From positions 248,001 through 312,000 of the forward strand of contig NZ_JAAOLX010000006.1 in assembly GCF_011601265.1 (NCBI RefSeq): DNA of 64,000 nucleotides, in the 5' to 3' direction. The notes under the pieces are model-generated. The model had not been told where the DNA came from. It searched no databases and saw only the letters and a program-made list of their open reading frames with translations. This stretch comes from Iodobacter violaceini (GTDB lineage: Bacteria; Pseudomonadota; Gammaproteobacteria; Burkholderiales; Chitinibacteraceae). Both the position numbers and the translations under genes were made by a program. This document shows, piece by piece, positions 34,243-42,644 of this stretch. Positions within the stretch are counted from its first letter, which is position 1; each line of letters opens with the position of its first letter.

Positions 34243-34270
34243 AAAAAACGGCCATTTGGGCCGTTTTTTT
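34243..34270. terminator. Intrinsic terminator after hemL
   Basis: AAAAAAACGGCC pairs with GGCCGTTTTTTT around a 4-base loop. The next gene is convergent and is also preceded by AT-rich sequence on its 3' side. Confidence 0.92.
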
Positions 34271-34342
34271 TGTTTCTTTTTTAATGCAGGCAAGTTTTTA
34301 TATTACATTATATGATATAAGTCATTGATTTTAAACGCAATT

Positions 34343-34846
34343 TTAAACTGATTTTTTAATTTCTTTTTCAATCAATTTTTCAATTTCATTTATATCAGCA
34401 ACACCTACGTATTTTTTAATAATATCGCCATTCTTATTAATTAAAAAAGTACTGGGTGTTAATCCTACATCGCCAAAAGCTTTAGCAATATTTCCATTTA
34501 CATCATGTTGTATGAAGAAAGGTAATTTTTTTTCTGCCACATAATTAGCAATATATTCTGGATTGTCATAATCCATAGCAATTGCAATGGTTTTAAAATT
34601 ATTATTTTTATATTTTTCTTGCAGCTTAATTAATTCAGGCATTTCCTGAATACAGCCTGTGCAACTGGTTGCCCAGAAATTAACCAGTATGATTTGGTTT
34701 TTCAATGCAGACGGGTTTAGGTTTTGCCCCTGAATACTGGTTAATTTTATATCAGGTGCTTTTTTATTGGGTGCTTGAAAAAGTAAGTATCCAGCTATGG
34801 CTACGATGGTAGTGATAACAAGCAGATGTCGAAAATATTGTTTCAT
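34343..34846 (-). CDS. TlpA/ResA-like thioredoxin-fold protein
   Basis: I choose the ATG at 34846, which has AGGAAG upstream, giving 167 residues; the longer frame starts at 34897. An N-terminal hydrophobic segment (about 5-24) anchors it to the membrane with the thioredoxin domain in the periplasm. The active site is W-A-T-S-C-T-G-C near residue 63 and the cis-Pro loop is L-T-P-S-T-F. It resembles thiol-disulphide reductases that assist cytochrome c maturation or periplasmic repair. Base composition is clearly more AT-rich than its neighbours, next to the DnaA-box cluster. Confidence 0.87.
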   Translation of the reverse strand: MKQYFRHLLVITTIVAIAGYLLFQAPNKKAPDIKLTSIQGQNLNPSALKNQIILVNFWATSCTGCIQEMPELIKLQEKYKNNNFKTIAIAMDYDNPEYIANYVAEKKLPFFIQHDVNGNIAKAFGDVGLTPSTFLINKNGDIIKKYVGVADINEIEKLIEKEIKKSV

Positions 34847-34899
34847 AGCTGTCTTCCTGAACATGCAAGTGGGCGATTTTAGAACATTTTTGGACAAAT

Positions 34900-35160
34900 T
34901 TGAGCTGGAAAATATATTTACACTTTTTTTCTTTTAATACTTCATTTAAGAAGAAAGATATAAGAACAACTAATAAGGGCAGCGGTTTTCTGTGGATAAG
35001 TCATTTTTACTTGTTTTTTCAATGACTTAAGTTATCCACATGGCTGGGTGTGGAATATGTTTGGCCTGTGGATAATTTGGAGATAGTTTTTTGGGTTTTG
35101 CAGGCTTGAAGGTTTTCCACAGTGCTGCTTACTTTTATCCACAGCCCAAGTAGTTGATTT
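34900..35160. other. Candidate replication origin (oriC)
   Basis: The 368-base gap between the tlpA-like gene and rbgA contains AT-rich DNA at about 34905-34980. Right of it is a dense DnaA-box cluster: four perfect TTATCCACA/TGTGGATAA boxes at 34991-34999, 35032-35040, 35067-35075 and 35135-35143. A one-mismatch box lies at 35113-35121 and a weak one at 35049-35057. The first two boxes face each other around AAGTCATT and AATGACTT. C seems to exceed G on the plus strand to the left, and the reverse to the right. mnmG-rsmG-parAB and parS sites lie nearby. dnaA itself is not in the window. Confidence 0.65.
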
Positions 35161-35214
35161 GATGGATCGTTTGATTTTTCACCGTATAATGGCCCGTTTT
35201 GATGGAGGGGTTCG

Positions 35215-36114
35215 ATGGCGATTCAGTGGTTTCCAGGGCATATGAACACTGCCCGCAAGCAGGTTGCAGAGACCATGGCCAAGGTAGATTTGGTGATTGA
35301 GGTGGTTGATGCTCGCTTGCCACTGTCCAGCAGCAATCCCATGATTGAGCCAATGCGCCGCTTAAGGCAGCGTCCTGCTCTCAAGGTTTTGAATAAAGCT
35401 GATTTGGCAGATCCAAGGCTCAATAAAATCTGGCTGGAATGGTTTAAGTCTCAGCCAGGAACTGAAGCCGTATTGCTTGGTGAAGATAATAAGATTCAGG
35501 GTGCAAAGCTGATTCCTCAGTTATGCCAGGCACTTGCGCCGCATCGTGATGGTGAAGAAAAACCACTTCGGGCGATGATTGTAGGTATTCCTAATGTGGG
35601 TAAATCTACACTGATCAATCATTTAGCTAAGCGTAAGATCGCAAAAGTGGCTGATACGCCAGGTGTGACTAAAATGCAGCAGCGGGTAGAAACGCTGGCA
35701 GGTATGATTTTGTATGACACACCTGGTTTGATGTGGCCAAAAGTGCAGAATGAAGATTCTGGCTATCGTTTAGCGATGGCGGGATCGATTGGCCGCAATG
35801 CTTATGATGAAGTGGATGTGGCGCTGTATGCGATTGAAACTTTGGTAGAGCGTTATCCGCAACTGTTGCTTGATCGTTATAAATTGAAAGATTTGCTGGG
35901 TGATGCAGAGCCGTTATTTGAGCTTATTGGTAAGAAGCGCGGCGCTATGCTGTCGGGCGGTCGTATTGATACGCAAAAGACAGCAGATATGATTTTGACA
36001 GAGTTTCGCAGTGGTACATTAGGGCGAATTACTCTTGAAACACCGGATGATTTCCTTGAAATGCCTGTGTACGATCCAAACGATGAAGTTGAGTTGCCAG
36101 ATCCGGATTTGTAA
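35215..36114 (+). CDS. rbgA: Ribosome biogenesis GTPase YlqF/RbgA
   Basis: The 299-residue protein is a circularly permuted GTPase. The G4 motif (L-N-K-A-D-L near residue 61) comes before G1 (G-I-P-N-V-G-K-S-T-L near 124) and G3 (D-T-P-G-L near 165). It begins I-Q-W-F-P-G-H-M-N-x-A, the RbgA/YlqF hallmark. In Bacillus this protein is needed for late 50S assembly. It is the first gene to the right of the DnaA-box cluster, preceded by GGAGG, and transcribed away from it. Confidence 0.93.
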   Translation: MAIQWFPGHMNTARKQVAETMAKVDLVIEVVDARLPLSSSNPMIEPMRRLRQRPALKVLNKADLADPRLNKIWLEWFKSQPGTEAVLLGEDNKIQGAKLIPQLCQALAPHRDGEEKPLRAMIVGIPNVGKSTLINHLAKRKIAKVADTPGVTKMQQRVETLAGMILYDTPGLMWPKVQNEDSGYRLAMAGSIGRNAYDEVDVALYAIETLVERYPQLLLDRYKLKDLLGDAEPLFELIGKKRGAMLSGGRIDTQKTADMILTEFRSGTLGRITLETPDDFLEMPVYDPNDEVELPDPDL

Positions 36115-36227
36115 ACGAAACTGGGTGTTGCACACAATTAACAGAATGAAAAGAGTCATTATCGGCGCGGCGTATTCTCTTTAAGTACCTTAGAATTCGT
36201 TTGCTCTGCTGCCTATGGAAGTCGTTG

Positions 36228-36428
36228 ATGGAAGCTGAACTTTTAAATCTTGAAGACAAAGTGGCTCAACTTGCGTTGCTTTGCCGTGAGCTGCGTGATG
36301 AAAATCGGGGCTTGCGTCAGAAGTTATTGCTGACACAGCAGCAAAATCAAGGCTTACTGGCAAAAATAGACGGCAGCAAAGAAAGAGTTGCCGCCATTCT
36401 TGCCAAGCTGCCGGAGGATACAGAATGA
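36228..36428 (+). CDS. Small coiled-coil protein (TIGR02449 / ZapB-like)
   Basis: A 66-residue protein from the ATG at 36228 consists almost wholly of heptad-like sequence with L-A-L-L-C-R-E-L-R-D-E-N and L-L-L-T-Q-Q-Q-N-Q. It precedes zapA with a 4-base overlap (ATGA). Small coiled-coil proteins at this position are assigned to TIGR02449 and are considered ZapB-like cell division factors. The earlier in-frame ATG at 36201 lacks a ribosome-binding site. Confidence 0.8.
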   Translation: MEAELLNLEDKVAQLALLCRELRDENRGLRQKLLLTQQQNQGLLAKIDGSKERVAAILAKLPEDTE

Positions 36429-36742
36429 GCGAGGCGGGGATTAAGCAGCTCGATGTTTCTATCATGGGGCGTGAATTTCGTGTGGCGTGCCCGGATGATG
36501 AAGAAGCCACATTGATACAGGCAGTTGAGCTGCTGGATCAGCGTATGCATGAGATCCGGGCCTCCGGAAAGGTGGTAGGGCTTGAGAAAATAGCTATCAT
36601 GGCGGCTTTGAATATCACACATGAATATTTGCATACGCGGGTAGACGGGGGTTTTGACATTGCGACAATTCAGCGTAGAATTGCCAGCATGAATTCAACA
36701 ATAGACGCAGTGATGGGTGAACAGACTGAATTGTTTTCCTGA
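36425..36742 (+). CDS. zapA: Cell division protein ZapA
   Basis: The 105-residue protein has the ZapA globular head, with V-S-I-M-G-R-E-F-R-V-A-C-P at residues 9-21 and A-V-E-L-L-D-Q-R-M-H-E-I. A long helical tail follows with E-K-I-A-I-M-A-A-L-N-I-T-H-E-Y-L. ZapA bundles FtsZ filaments at the division ring. It overlaps the upstream coiled-coil gene and is followed by the 6S RNA and the fau gene, a conserved proteobacterial order. Confidence 0.93.
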   Translation: MSEAGIKQLDVSIMGREFRVACPDDEEATLIQAVELLDQRMHEIRASGKVVGLEKIAIMAALNITHEYLHTRVDGGFDIATIQRRIASMNSTIDAVMGEQTELFS

Positions 36743-36764
36743 TTTGCGGCTTTTGTAAACCAAT

Positions 36765-36945
36765 GCTTTCCTGCGGTGTTTGTTACGGCTTGTCTCTCTG
36801 AACCAATAATTACTTTGGTTGCCTGCCATGAGTATGCCTGTTGTGAGCATCCCCCGTTGGATGCACCTGATGGCATCCGGTCGGTGACCGCTTGAACCTT
36901 CGGTTCAAGATTGCTCGTCGGACGGCACTCGCGGGAAGCTCTTCA
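36765..36945 (+). ncRNA. ssrS: 6S RNA
   Basis: The gap between zapA and the 5-formyl-THF cyclo-ligase gene is the standard place for 6S RNA. CCTGCGGTG at 36770-36778 can pair with CACTCGCGGG at 36926-36935 as the closing stem. An internal hairpin CTTGAACC-TTC-GGTTCAAG near 36892-36910 matches the hairpin known in E. coli 6S RNA. The open central region would mimic a melted promoter and bind sigma-70 RNA polymerase. Exact ends are estimated. Confidence 0.82.
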
Positions 36946-36959
36946 TTGTTTCACTATTC

Positions 36960-37556
36960 GTGAATATCAATAGTCAATCTGCTAAATCCGAAGCGCGGCG
37001 TGTTATACGCCGCGCTCGTGCTTTGATCCCCCCCTTAGAAAGACATTCCGCAGAATCCGCTGTTGTTGCCATGGCAAAACAGCTTGGGCTATTACGCCGG
37101 GGTTTAAAAATCGCCGCGTATATTCCTGCCGGAAGTGAGTTTTCCCCCTGGCTGTTAATGTTGAATGCGTTAGTGCGTGGGGTTGATGTGTATCTGCCCA
37201 AAGTGCCAAAGCGGGGAAGAAAATTAAGTTTTGTGCGTTTAGATTCAACTAATCGCTGGAAACTGGGGCCGCAAAATATTCTTGAGCCTTTGGGTGGTGA
37301 AATATGCCCGCCACGCAATTTGGATATTGTGTTTTTGCCTTTGCTGGGGTTTGATGCAAGTCTTGCGCGAATGGGGCAAGGCGGAGGCTATTATGATTGC
37401 ACGTTTGAATTCAGACGTTTGCGGCAAAGCTGGAAAAAGCCCCGTTTAGTTGGCCTTGCATTTGATGTGCAGTATTTTGAGCAATTACCCGTAGATACTT
37501 GGGATTTACGTCTAGATTACATCTTGACTGGGAAAAAAGTTTGGCGGAAGCCATAG
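36960..37556 (+). CDS. fau: 5-formyltetrahydrofolate cyclo-ligase
   Basis: The 198-residue protein starts at a GTG. It has the family motifs I-A-A-Y-I-P-A-G-S-E-F-S-P near residue 50, V-Y-L-P-K-V near 77 and the ATP-binding G-Q-G-G-G-Y-Y-D near 139. It converts 5-formyl-THF to methenyl-THF in an ATP-dependent reaction. Linkage to 6S RNA is conserved in proteobacteria and the two are often co-transcribed. Confidence 0.9.
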   Translation: MNINSQSAKSEARRVIRRARALIPPLERHSAESAVVAMAKQLGLLRRGLKIAAYIPAGSEFSPWLLMLNALVRGVDVYLPKVPKRGRKLSFVRLDSTNRWKLGPQNILEPLGGEICPPRNLDIVFLPLLGFDASLARMGQGGGYYDCTFEFRRLRQSWKKPRLVGLAFDVQYFEQLPVDTWDLRLDYILTGKKVWRKP

Positions 37557-37668
37557 TTATGTTGTTTTTTTGTAATTTTGCTTCTGTTAGTCTTTCTTTT
37601 TTAGAAAGTAAAAACAGTTCTCTCAGCAACTAGGCGGCAAAAATACGATTTTCATGAGAAAACGCAAA

Positions 37669-37692
37669 TTATTGCCATGACAAAGGCAATAA
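37669..37692. promoter_or_regulatory. Inverted repeat upstream of the PTS operon
   Basis: TTATTGCC at 37669-37676 and GGCAATAA at 37685-37692 are exact complements with an 8-base spacer. The site is about 104 bases upstream of the fused PTS gene. It is a plausible sugar-regulator operator, but I cannot assign a regulator. A smaller hairpin, TTGGC-CATAAA-GCCAA, lies at about 37738-37753. Confidence 0.5.
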
Positions 37693-37795
37693 ATACACAG
37701 TTATTTTTTTTGACATCGCACTAAACTACGTCGCGATTGGCCATAAAGCCAACATAGAGTCTCTACAAGCACTGCCCCCCAATAATGAGGTTGCC

Positions 37796-40345
37796 ATGAA
37801 TAATTCGACTCAAGCCTCTCGGCTGGATCTTTTTGCACCGTTATCAGGTGTTGTTGTCGCGATAGAATCGGTTCCTGATCCGGTGTTTGCGCAAAAAATG
37901 GTGGGTGATGGAGTATCGATTGATCCAATTTCCAACCTGCTGCTTGCCCCTGTTGCGGGTAAAGTAACTCAGCTGCATTCATCAAAACACGCCATTACCA
38001 TCACAACTCCCGCTGGGATTGAAGTGCTGATTCATATTGGTTTAGATACCGTGATGCTGCGTGGCGAAGGATTTATGGCCAAAGTGGCTGAAGGCGCTGA
38101 AGTAAAAGTGGGTCAGCCTCTGATCGAGTTTGATGCCGATTTGGTTGCTCGCAAAGCTTTGAGTTTGCTGACCCAAATCGTGATTACAACAGGCGATAAG
38201 GTTGTTAAATATATTCCAACGATTAAAAAAACGATCACTGCAGGCCAGGATATCGTGCTGTCTCTGGATTTAGCCGGTGCAACCGTGGTGGGACAGGCTG
38301 TTGCTGCTGATGCAGCGATTCAATCTGCTGCAGTGATTGTGCCAAACCCAACAGGCTTGCATGCACGTCCTGCTGCAGTGTTAGCAAATACAGCTAAAAC
38401 ATTTAAATCTGATTTAAAACTGGTGCGTGCCGGAGACGAGGCAAATGCGAAGTCGGTTGTCTCCATTATGGGTCTTGAAGTACAGCATGGTGATTCGGTC
38501 TTTGTAAAAGCGACCGGTCCTGATGCTGCTCAGGCTGCAAAAGCCCTGGCTGAGCTGATTGCCAGTGGTTCCGGAGAAGATTGTGGTGGCGTGTTGCCGC
38601 CGGTTGCTGCAAAGCATTTGCCTAAGCCGCAAACTCGTCCTGCACTGAAATCGAATGATCCTAATATGCTGATGGGTGTTTCTGCTTCACCAGGTCTTGC
38701 AGTAGGGCATATTTATCAGGTTAAGCAAGAAGTTATCGATGTTGTTGAATCAGGTGATGTACCTGAGCTGGAAAAACGTCGCCTTGAAAATGCATTGAAA
38801 GAAGCGTACCAGCAGCTTGAGGCGTTAAAAGGTGAAATTGCCGATCCGGCAAAAGCAGAAATTTTTGCTGCACACCAGGAATTACTGTCAGACCCTGATT
38901 TGCTGGATCTGGCAACGGCCGGTATCAGCAAGGGTAAGAGTGCAGGATTTGCATGGCGCGCGGCGTTTACCAATTATGCAGATAAGCTTGCTAAGCTGAA
39001 AAATGAAGTTTTAGCTGGCCGTGCCAATGATATTCGCGATATAGGCCGCCGCGTTTTGCGTTTGATTGCTGGCATTAAAGAAGCGGCACTTGAAGTACCA
39101 AATGATGCCATTTTGATTGCAGAAGACCTGACTCCATCCGATACCGCTTCGCTGGATCGCAACAAAGTACTTGGTTTTTGTACGATTGGTGGCGGTGCAA
39201 CCAGCCACGTTGCTATTTTGGCACGCTCTTTGAATATCCCTGCAATTTGTGGGATTGAAGAGGCCGCATTGCAATTGGCAAATGGCACGCCTGTGATTCT
39301 GGAAGGCAGCAAAGGCTGTTTGCGTTTAAACCCTTCCAGTGAGGAAATCAGCAGCATCCGTGAGCGCCAGGTCAAGCTTGCTAAGCGCCAGGCTGAAGAA
39401 TTGGAGTCTGCGTTTGAGCCGGCAACCACCACAGATGGTATCTGTGTTGAAGTTGTGGCCAATATTGGTGGACTTGAAGAAGCTCAGCAATCGGTGAAGC
39501 TGGGCGGTGAAGGTGTTGGTTTACTTCGCAGCGAGTTCTTGTACCTTGAGCGCACAGATGCGCCAACTGAAGCAGAACAAGACAAAATCTACAGCGATAT
39601 TGCTAAATCACTGGGTAAAGACCGCACCTTTGTTGTGCGTACGCTGGATGTGGGTGGTGATAAGCCGCTGCCTTACTTGCCTATGCCTGCAGAAGAAAAT
39701 CCATTCCTGGGTGTACGTGGCGTACGCTTGTGCCTGGCAGAGCCAGAATTATTGCATACACAAATTCGCGCGATTTTGCGCTCGGCTGAGCATGCCAAGT
39801 TAGCCATCATGTTCCCGATGATTACGTCTTTAGAAGAAGTGCGTGAAGTTAAGCGTATTGTTGCAGAAGAAAAAGCGGCTCTGGGCATCACCGCTCAGGT
39901 ACAGGTTGGGATTATGGTTGAAGTCCCTGCCACAGCCGTGATGGCAGAAATTTTTGCCCGCGAAGTTGATTTCTTCTCGATTGGTACTAACGATTTAACC
40001 CAGTACACACTGGCGATGGATCGTGGTCATCCAAAACTGGCTAAAGAAGCGGATGCCATGCATCCGGGCGTATTACGTTTGATTGCCAACACAGTAAAAG
40101 GCGCGCACACCCATGGTAAGTGGGTTGGTGTTTGCGGTGGTATTGCATCTGACCCGGCTGCAGTTCCATTACTGATTGGTATGGGCGTTGATGAGTTGTC
40201 GGTGAGCGTTCCTGCTATCCCTGCTGTGAAAGCGCTGGTACGTAAACTTTCAAAAGTGGAATGCCAGAAGCTGGCTGCAGAAGTATTGCAAATGGGTACT
40301 GTAGCTGAAGTTCGTGCCCGTTTAGCCCAGCAAATAACAGATTAA
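37796..40345 (+). CDS. nagF: PTS fused EIIA(Glc)-HPr-enzyme I (NagF-like)
   Basis: The 849-residue protein fuses three phosphotransferase modules. EIIA of the glucose type occupies residues 1-150, with active His80 in V-L-I-H-I-G-L. HPr is at about 170-255, with His189 in G-L-H-A-R-P-A-A. Enzyme I covers about 285-849, with His471 in G-G-A-T-S-H-V-A-I-L-A-R-S and the C-terminal PEP-binding barrel. It carries phosphate from PEP to the membrane EIICB. The domain order is that of NagF of pseudomonads. The EIICB gene nagE follows after a small EIIB-like gene, so GlcNAc uptake is the likely role. A good GAGG precedes the ATG. Confidence 0.92.
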   Translation: MNNSTQASRLDLFAPLSGVVVAIESVPDPVFAQKMVGDGVSIDPISNLLLAPVAGKVTQLHSSKHAITITTPAGIEVLIHIGLDTVMLRGEGFMAKVAEGAEVKVGQPLIEFDADLVARKALSLLTQIVITTGDKVVKYIPTIKKTITAGQDIVLSLDLAGATVVGQAVAADAAIQSAAVIVPNPTGLHARPAAVLANTAKTFKSDLKLVRAGDEANAKSVVSIMGLEVQHGDSVFVKATGPDAAQAAKALAELIASGSGEDCGGVLPPVAAKHLPKPQTRPALKSNDPNMLMGVSASPGLAVGHIYQVKQEVIDVVESGDVPELEKRRLENALKEAYQQLEALKGEIADPAKAEIFAAHQELLSDPDLLDLATAGISKGKSAGFAWRAAFTNYADKLAKLKNEVLAGRANDIRDIGRRVLRLIAGIKEAALEVPNDAILIAEDLTPSDTASLDRNKVLGFCTIGGGATSHVAILARSLNIPAICGIEEAALQLANGTPVILEGSKGCLRLNPSSEEISSIRERQVKLAKRQAEELESAFEPATTTDGICVEVVANIGGLEEAQQSVKLGGEGVGLLRSEFLYLERTDAPTEAEQDKIYSDIAKSLGKDRTFVVRTLDVGGDKPLPYLPMPAEENPFLGVRGVRLCLAEPELLHTQIRAILRSAEHAKLAIMFPMITSLEEVREVKRIVAEEKAALGITAQVQVGIMVEVPATAVMAEIFAREVDFFSIGTNDLTQYTLAMDRGHPKLAKEADAMHPGVLRLIANTVKGAHTHGKWVGVCGGIASDPAAVPLLIGMGVDELSVSVPAIPAVKALVRKLSKVECQKLAAEVLQMGTVAEVRARLAQQITD

Positions 40346-40354
40346 ATTATGCTG

Positions 40355-40381
40355 AAAACAGGCCGGAAGCGGCCTGTTTTG
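40355..40381 (+). terminator. Intrinsic terminator after the fused PTS gene
   Basis: AAAACAGGCCG pairs with CGGCCTGTTTT. It would reduce read-through into the EIIB and EIICB genes, which may therefore have their own promoter near 40420-40465. Confidence 0.85.
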
Positions 40382-40485
40382 TCAAGCGTATAGGTCAATG
40401 TCTTGCTTCACGGTTCATGCGGTATTCTATGGATTGTGGTATTACATGTCATACGTGAGAATTAACAGTGGAAAAAGTAAATACA

Positions 40486-40719
40486 ATGAGCGATAGCTTT
40501 CCTATTCTGTTGGTGGCAGCCCTTGGTGGATGGAGCAATATTCGCTCCTTAGAAACTGTGGCTTTGACTCGTTTAAGGGTGGATTTGATCGATGAGAGCC
40601 GTTTTGATGCAGGGCGTTTACAGCAGGCTGGTGTATTAGCTGTGATGCCTTTTGCAAATCATGTCTATCATTTGCTGATTGGCCCTGAAGCACCGCGTTA
40701 TATGGAAATCCTGTCTTAA
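40486..40719 (+). CDS. Stand-alone EIIB-like domain lacking the phospho-cysteine
   Basis: The 77-residue frame (ATG 40486; a GTG at 40468 is possible) has the EIIB fold of glucose-type PTS: L-G-G-W-S-N-I-R, T-R-L-R-V-D-L and V-Y-H-L-L-I-G. The conserved phosphorylated Cys of the L-D-A-C-I-T-R-L-R motif is missing. The segment reads L-E-T-V-A-L-T-R-L-R, one residue longer and with no Cys. It is much closer to the second, also Cys-less, EIIB domain of nagE than to the active one. It cannot accept phosphate at that site and may be regulatory. Confidence 0.85.
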   Translation: MSDSFPILLVAALGGWSNIRSLETVALTRLRVDLIDESRFDAGRLQQAGVLAVMPFANHVYHLLIGPEAPRYMEILS

Positions 40720-40775
40720 TCTTGATTGATGCCCTGGCGGCTTTTTGCGCCTGAGCTGGGTCGTACGGAGAAATT

Positions 40776-42539
40776 ATGTTTAAGAACGCATTTGCATTCT
40801 TACAGAAAATCGGCAAGTCGCTGATGTTACCGGTGTCAGTATTGCCGGTTGCTGGCCTGTTGCTTGGATTTGGTGCATCCAATTTTTCCTTCTTGCCGGA
40901 TGTGGTCTCACACCTGATGGCAGCGGGTGGTGGCGCGATTTTTGGTAACTTAGCGCTGATTTTTGCAATTGGTGTAGCGCTGGGCTTAACCGAAAATGAT
41001 GGCGTTGCTGCTATTGCGGCTGTTGTAGGTTATGTTGTGCTGCTGGCAACGATGGGCGTAATGGCCCCTGTGCTGGGCACAGAGCCAGCGATGGTCATGG
41101 GCATGAAGGCAATGGAAACCGGCGTATTTGGCGGGATTATCGCTGGTGCTCTGGCAGCTGGCCTGTTCAACAAATACTATCGTATCGAGTTGCCCCCTTA
41201 CCTTGGCTTCTTTGCAGGTAAGCGTTTTGTGCCGATTGCAACCGGTATCGCCGCGATTTTTGTTGGCGTGATCTTGTCGCTGATCTGGCCTCCGATCCAG
41301 GGCGTGATTAAAAGCTTCTCGCAATGGGCTGCGTATGCTGATCCGCGTATCGCTGCAACGCTTTATGGTTTTGTAGAACGGATGCTGGTGCCGTTTGGTC
41401 TGCATCATATCTGGAATGTACCGTTCTTCTTTGAAATCGGTAGTTACGTGGTGGATGGCAAGCCTGCTGTTCATGGCGATATTGCACGCTTCTTTGCGGG
41501 TGATCCTACTGCCGGTATCTTGTCTGGTGCGTTCTTGTTCAAAATGTTTGGTTTGCCAGCGGCTGCAGTTGCAATTTGGCATACGGCTAAACCTGAAAAC
41601 CGCGTAAAGATCGGCGGTATTATGATTTCAGCTGCGCTGACTTCATTTATGACGGGTATTACCGAGCCAATTGAATTTGCTTTCTTGTTTGTAGCTCCAC
41701 AGCTCTACGTTATTCATGCTTTCCTGGCTGCATCTACCCAGTTTGTTGCTAACTCGCTCAATATCCATATGGGCTTTAGCTTCTCGCAAGGTGGTATCGA
41801 CTTCCTGATGTTTAACGCTTTGGGTAAATACGCGCAAAACTGGTGGTTAATTCTGCCTCTGGGCGCGGTTTACGCAGCGATTTACTACTCGGTATTCCGT
41901 TTTGTGATTGTGAAACTCAATCTGAAAACGCCGGGCCGTGAAGACGAAACTGCAGAAGAACATGTTGTGGATAGCAGCGAGCATGGTCGTGCACGTGAAT
42001 TAGTGCTGGCATTTGGTGGTCGCAGCAATATCAGTGGTCTGGATGCATGTATTACCCGTTTGCGTATTTCGGTTAAAGATATCTCGAAAGTGAACCAGCC
42101 AAAGCTGAAAGCCATGGGCGCTGCCGGTGTGATGGTGGTGGGCAATGGTATTCAGGCTATTTTTGGTACGCAATCAGACAATCTGAAATCCGATATGGTT
42201 AATTACCTGAAAGTAGCTGGCCCTGAAGCGGATGCAGTGACTGCTCCTGTGCAACAAGCCGCAACAGCGGGCGTGCAGGCGGCGGCAGCAACTTCCTCAG
42301 GCGATATCAACGGTAAAGCCATGCAAATTCAGGCGGCATTGGGTGGTATTGCCAATATCCGCAAGCTGGAAGCCATTGCAGGTACTCGTTTACGTGTAGA
42401 GCTTGCAGATGCTTCACGTCTTGATGAAGCCGCTTTAAAAGCAGCGGGGGTAGAAGGCGTGATGCCACAGGGTGAACAAGTATTCCACCTGATTGTGGGG
42501 CAACAGGCCGGTGATGTTGCTAGTGCCTTAGCAAAATAA
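40776..42539 (+). CDS. nagE: PTS N-acetylglucosamine-type EIIC-EIIB transporter with extra degenerate EIIB domain
   Basis: The 587-residue protein has an EIIC membrane domain (about 1-370), with H-I-W-N-V-P-F-F and G-I-T-E-P-I-E-F typical of glucose/GlcNAc permeases. A first EIIB domain carries the active Cys425 in D-A-C-I-T-R-L-R. After an Ala/Gln-rich linker comes a second EIIB-like domain (about 510-587) reading [10 protein letters not shown], without Cys. Upstream lies the Cys-less stand-alone EIIB. GlcNAc is the likely substrate because of the fused EIIA-HPr-EI partner; glucose cannot be excluded. A terminator follows. Confidence 0.9.
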   Translation: MFKNAFAFLQKIGKSLMLPVSVLPVAGLLLGFGASNFSFLPDVVSHLMAAGGGAIFGNLALIFAIGVALGLTENDGVAAIAAVVGYVVLLATMGVMAPVLGTEPAMVMGMKAMETGVFGGIIAGALAAGLFNKYYRIELPPYLGFFAGKRFVPIATGIAAIFVGVILSLIWPPIQGVIKSFSQWAAYADPRIAATLYGFVERMLVPFGLHHIWNVPFFFEIGSYVVDGKPAVHGDIARFFAGDPTAGILSGAFLFKMFGLPAAAVAIWHTAKPENRVKIGGIMISAALTSFMTGITEPIEFAFLFVAPQLYVIHAFLAASTQFVANSLNIHMGFSFSQGGIDFLMFNALGKYAQNWWLILPLGAVYAAIYYSVFRFVIVKLNLKTPGREDETAEEHVVDSSEHGRARELVLAFGGRSNISGLDACITRLRISVKDISKVNQPKLKAMGAAGVMVVGNGIQAIFGTQSDNLKSDMVNYLKVAGPEADAVTAPVQQAATAGVQAAAATSSGDINGKAMQIQAALGGIANIRKLEAIAGTRLRVELADASRLDEAALKAAGVEGVMPQGEQVFHLIVGQQAGDVASALAK

Positions 42540-42555
42540 AAGCTTAATGTTCTAT

Positions 42556-42587
42556 AAAAACCCGCCAGTGATGGCGGGTTTTTTTGT
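42556..42587 (+). terminator. Intrinsic terminator after nagE
   Basis: AAAAACCCGCC pairs with GGCGGGTTTTTTT around a short loop. Confidence 0.92.
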
Positions 42588-42644
42588 TTAAATACGGAGT
42601 GATGGTAAGCTGGCTGTTAAAGTATCTTGCAAACAAAGATAAAT

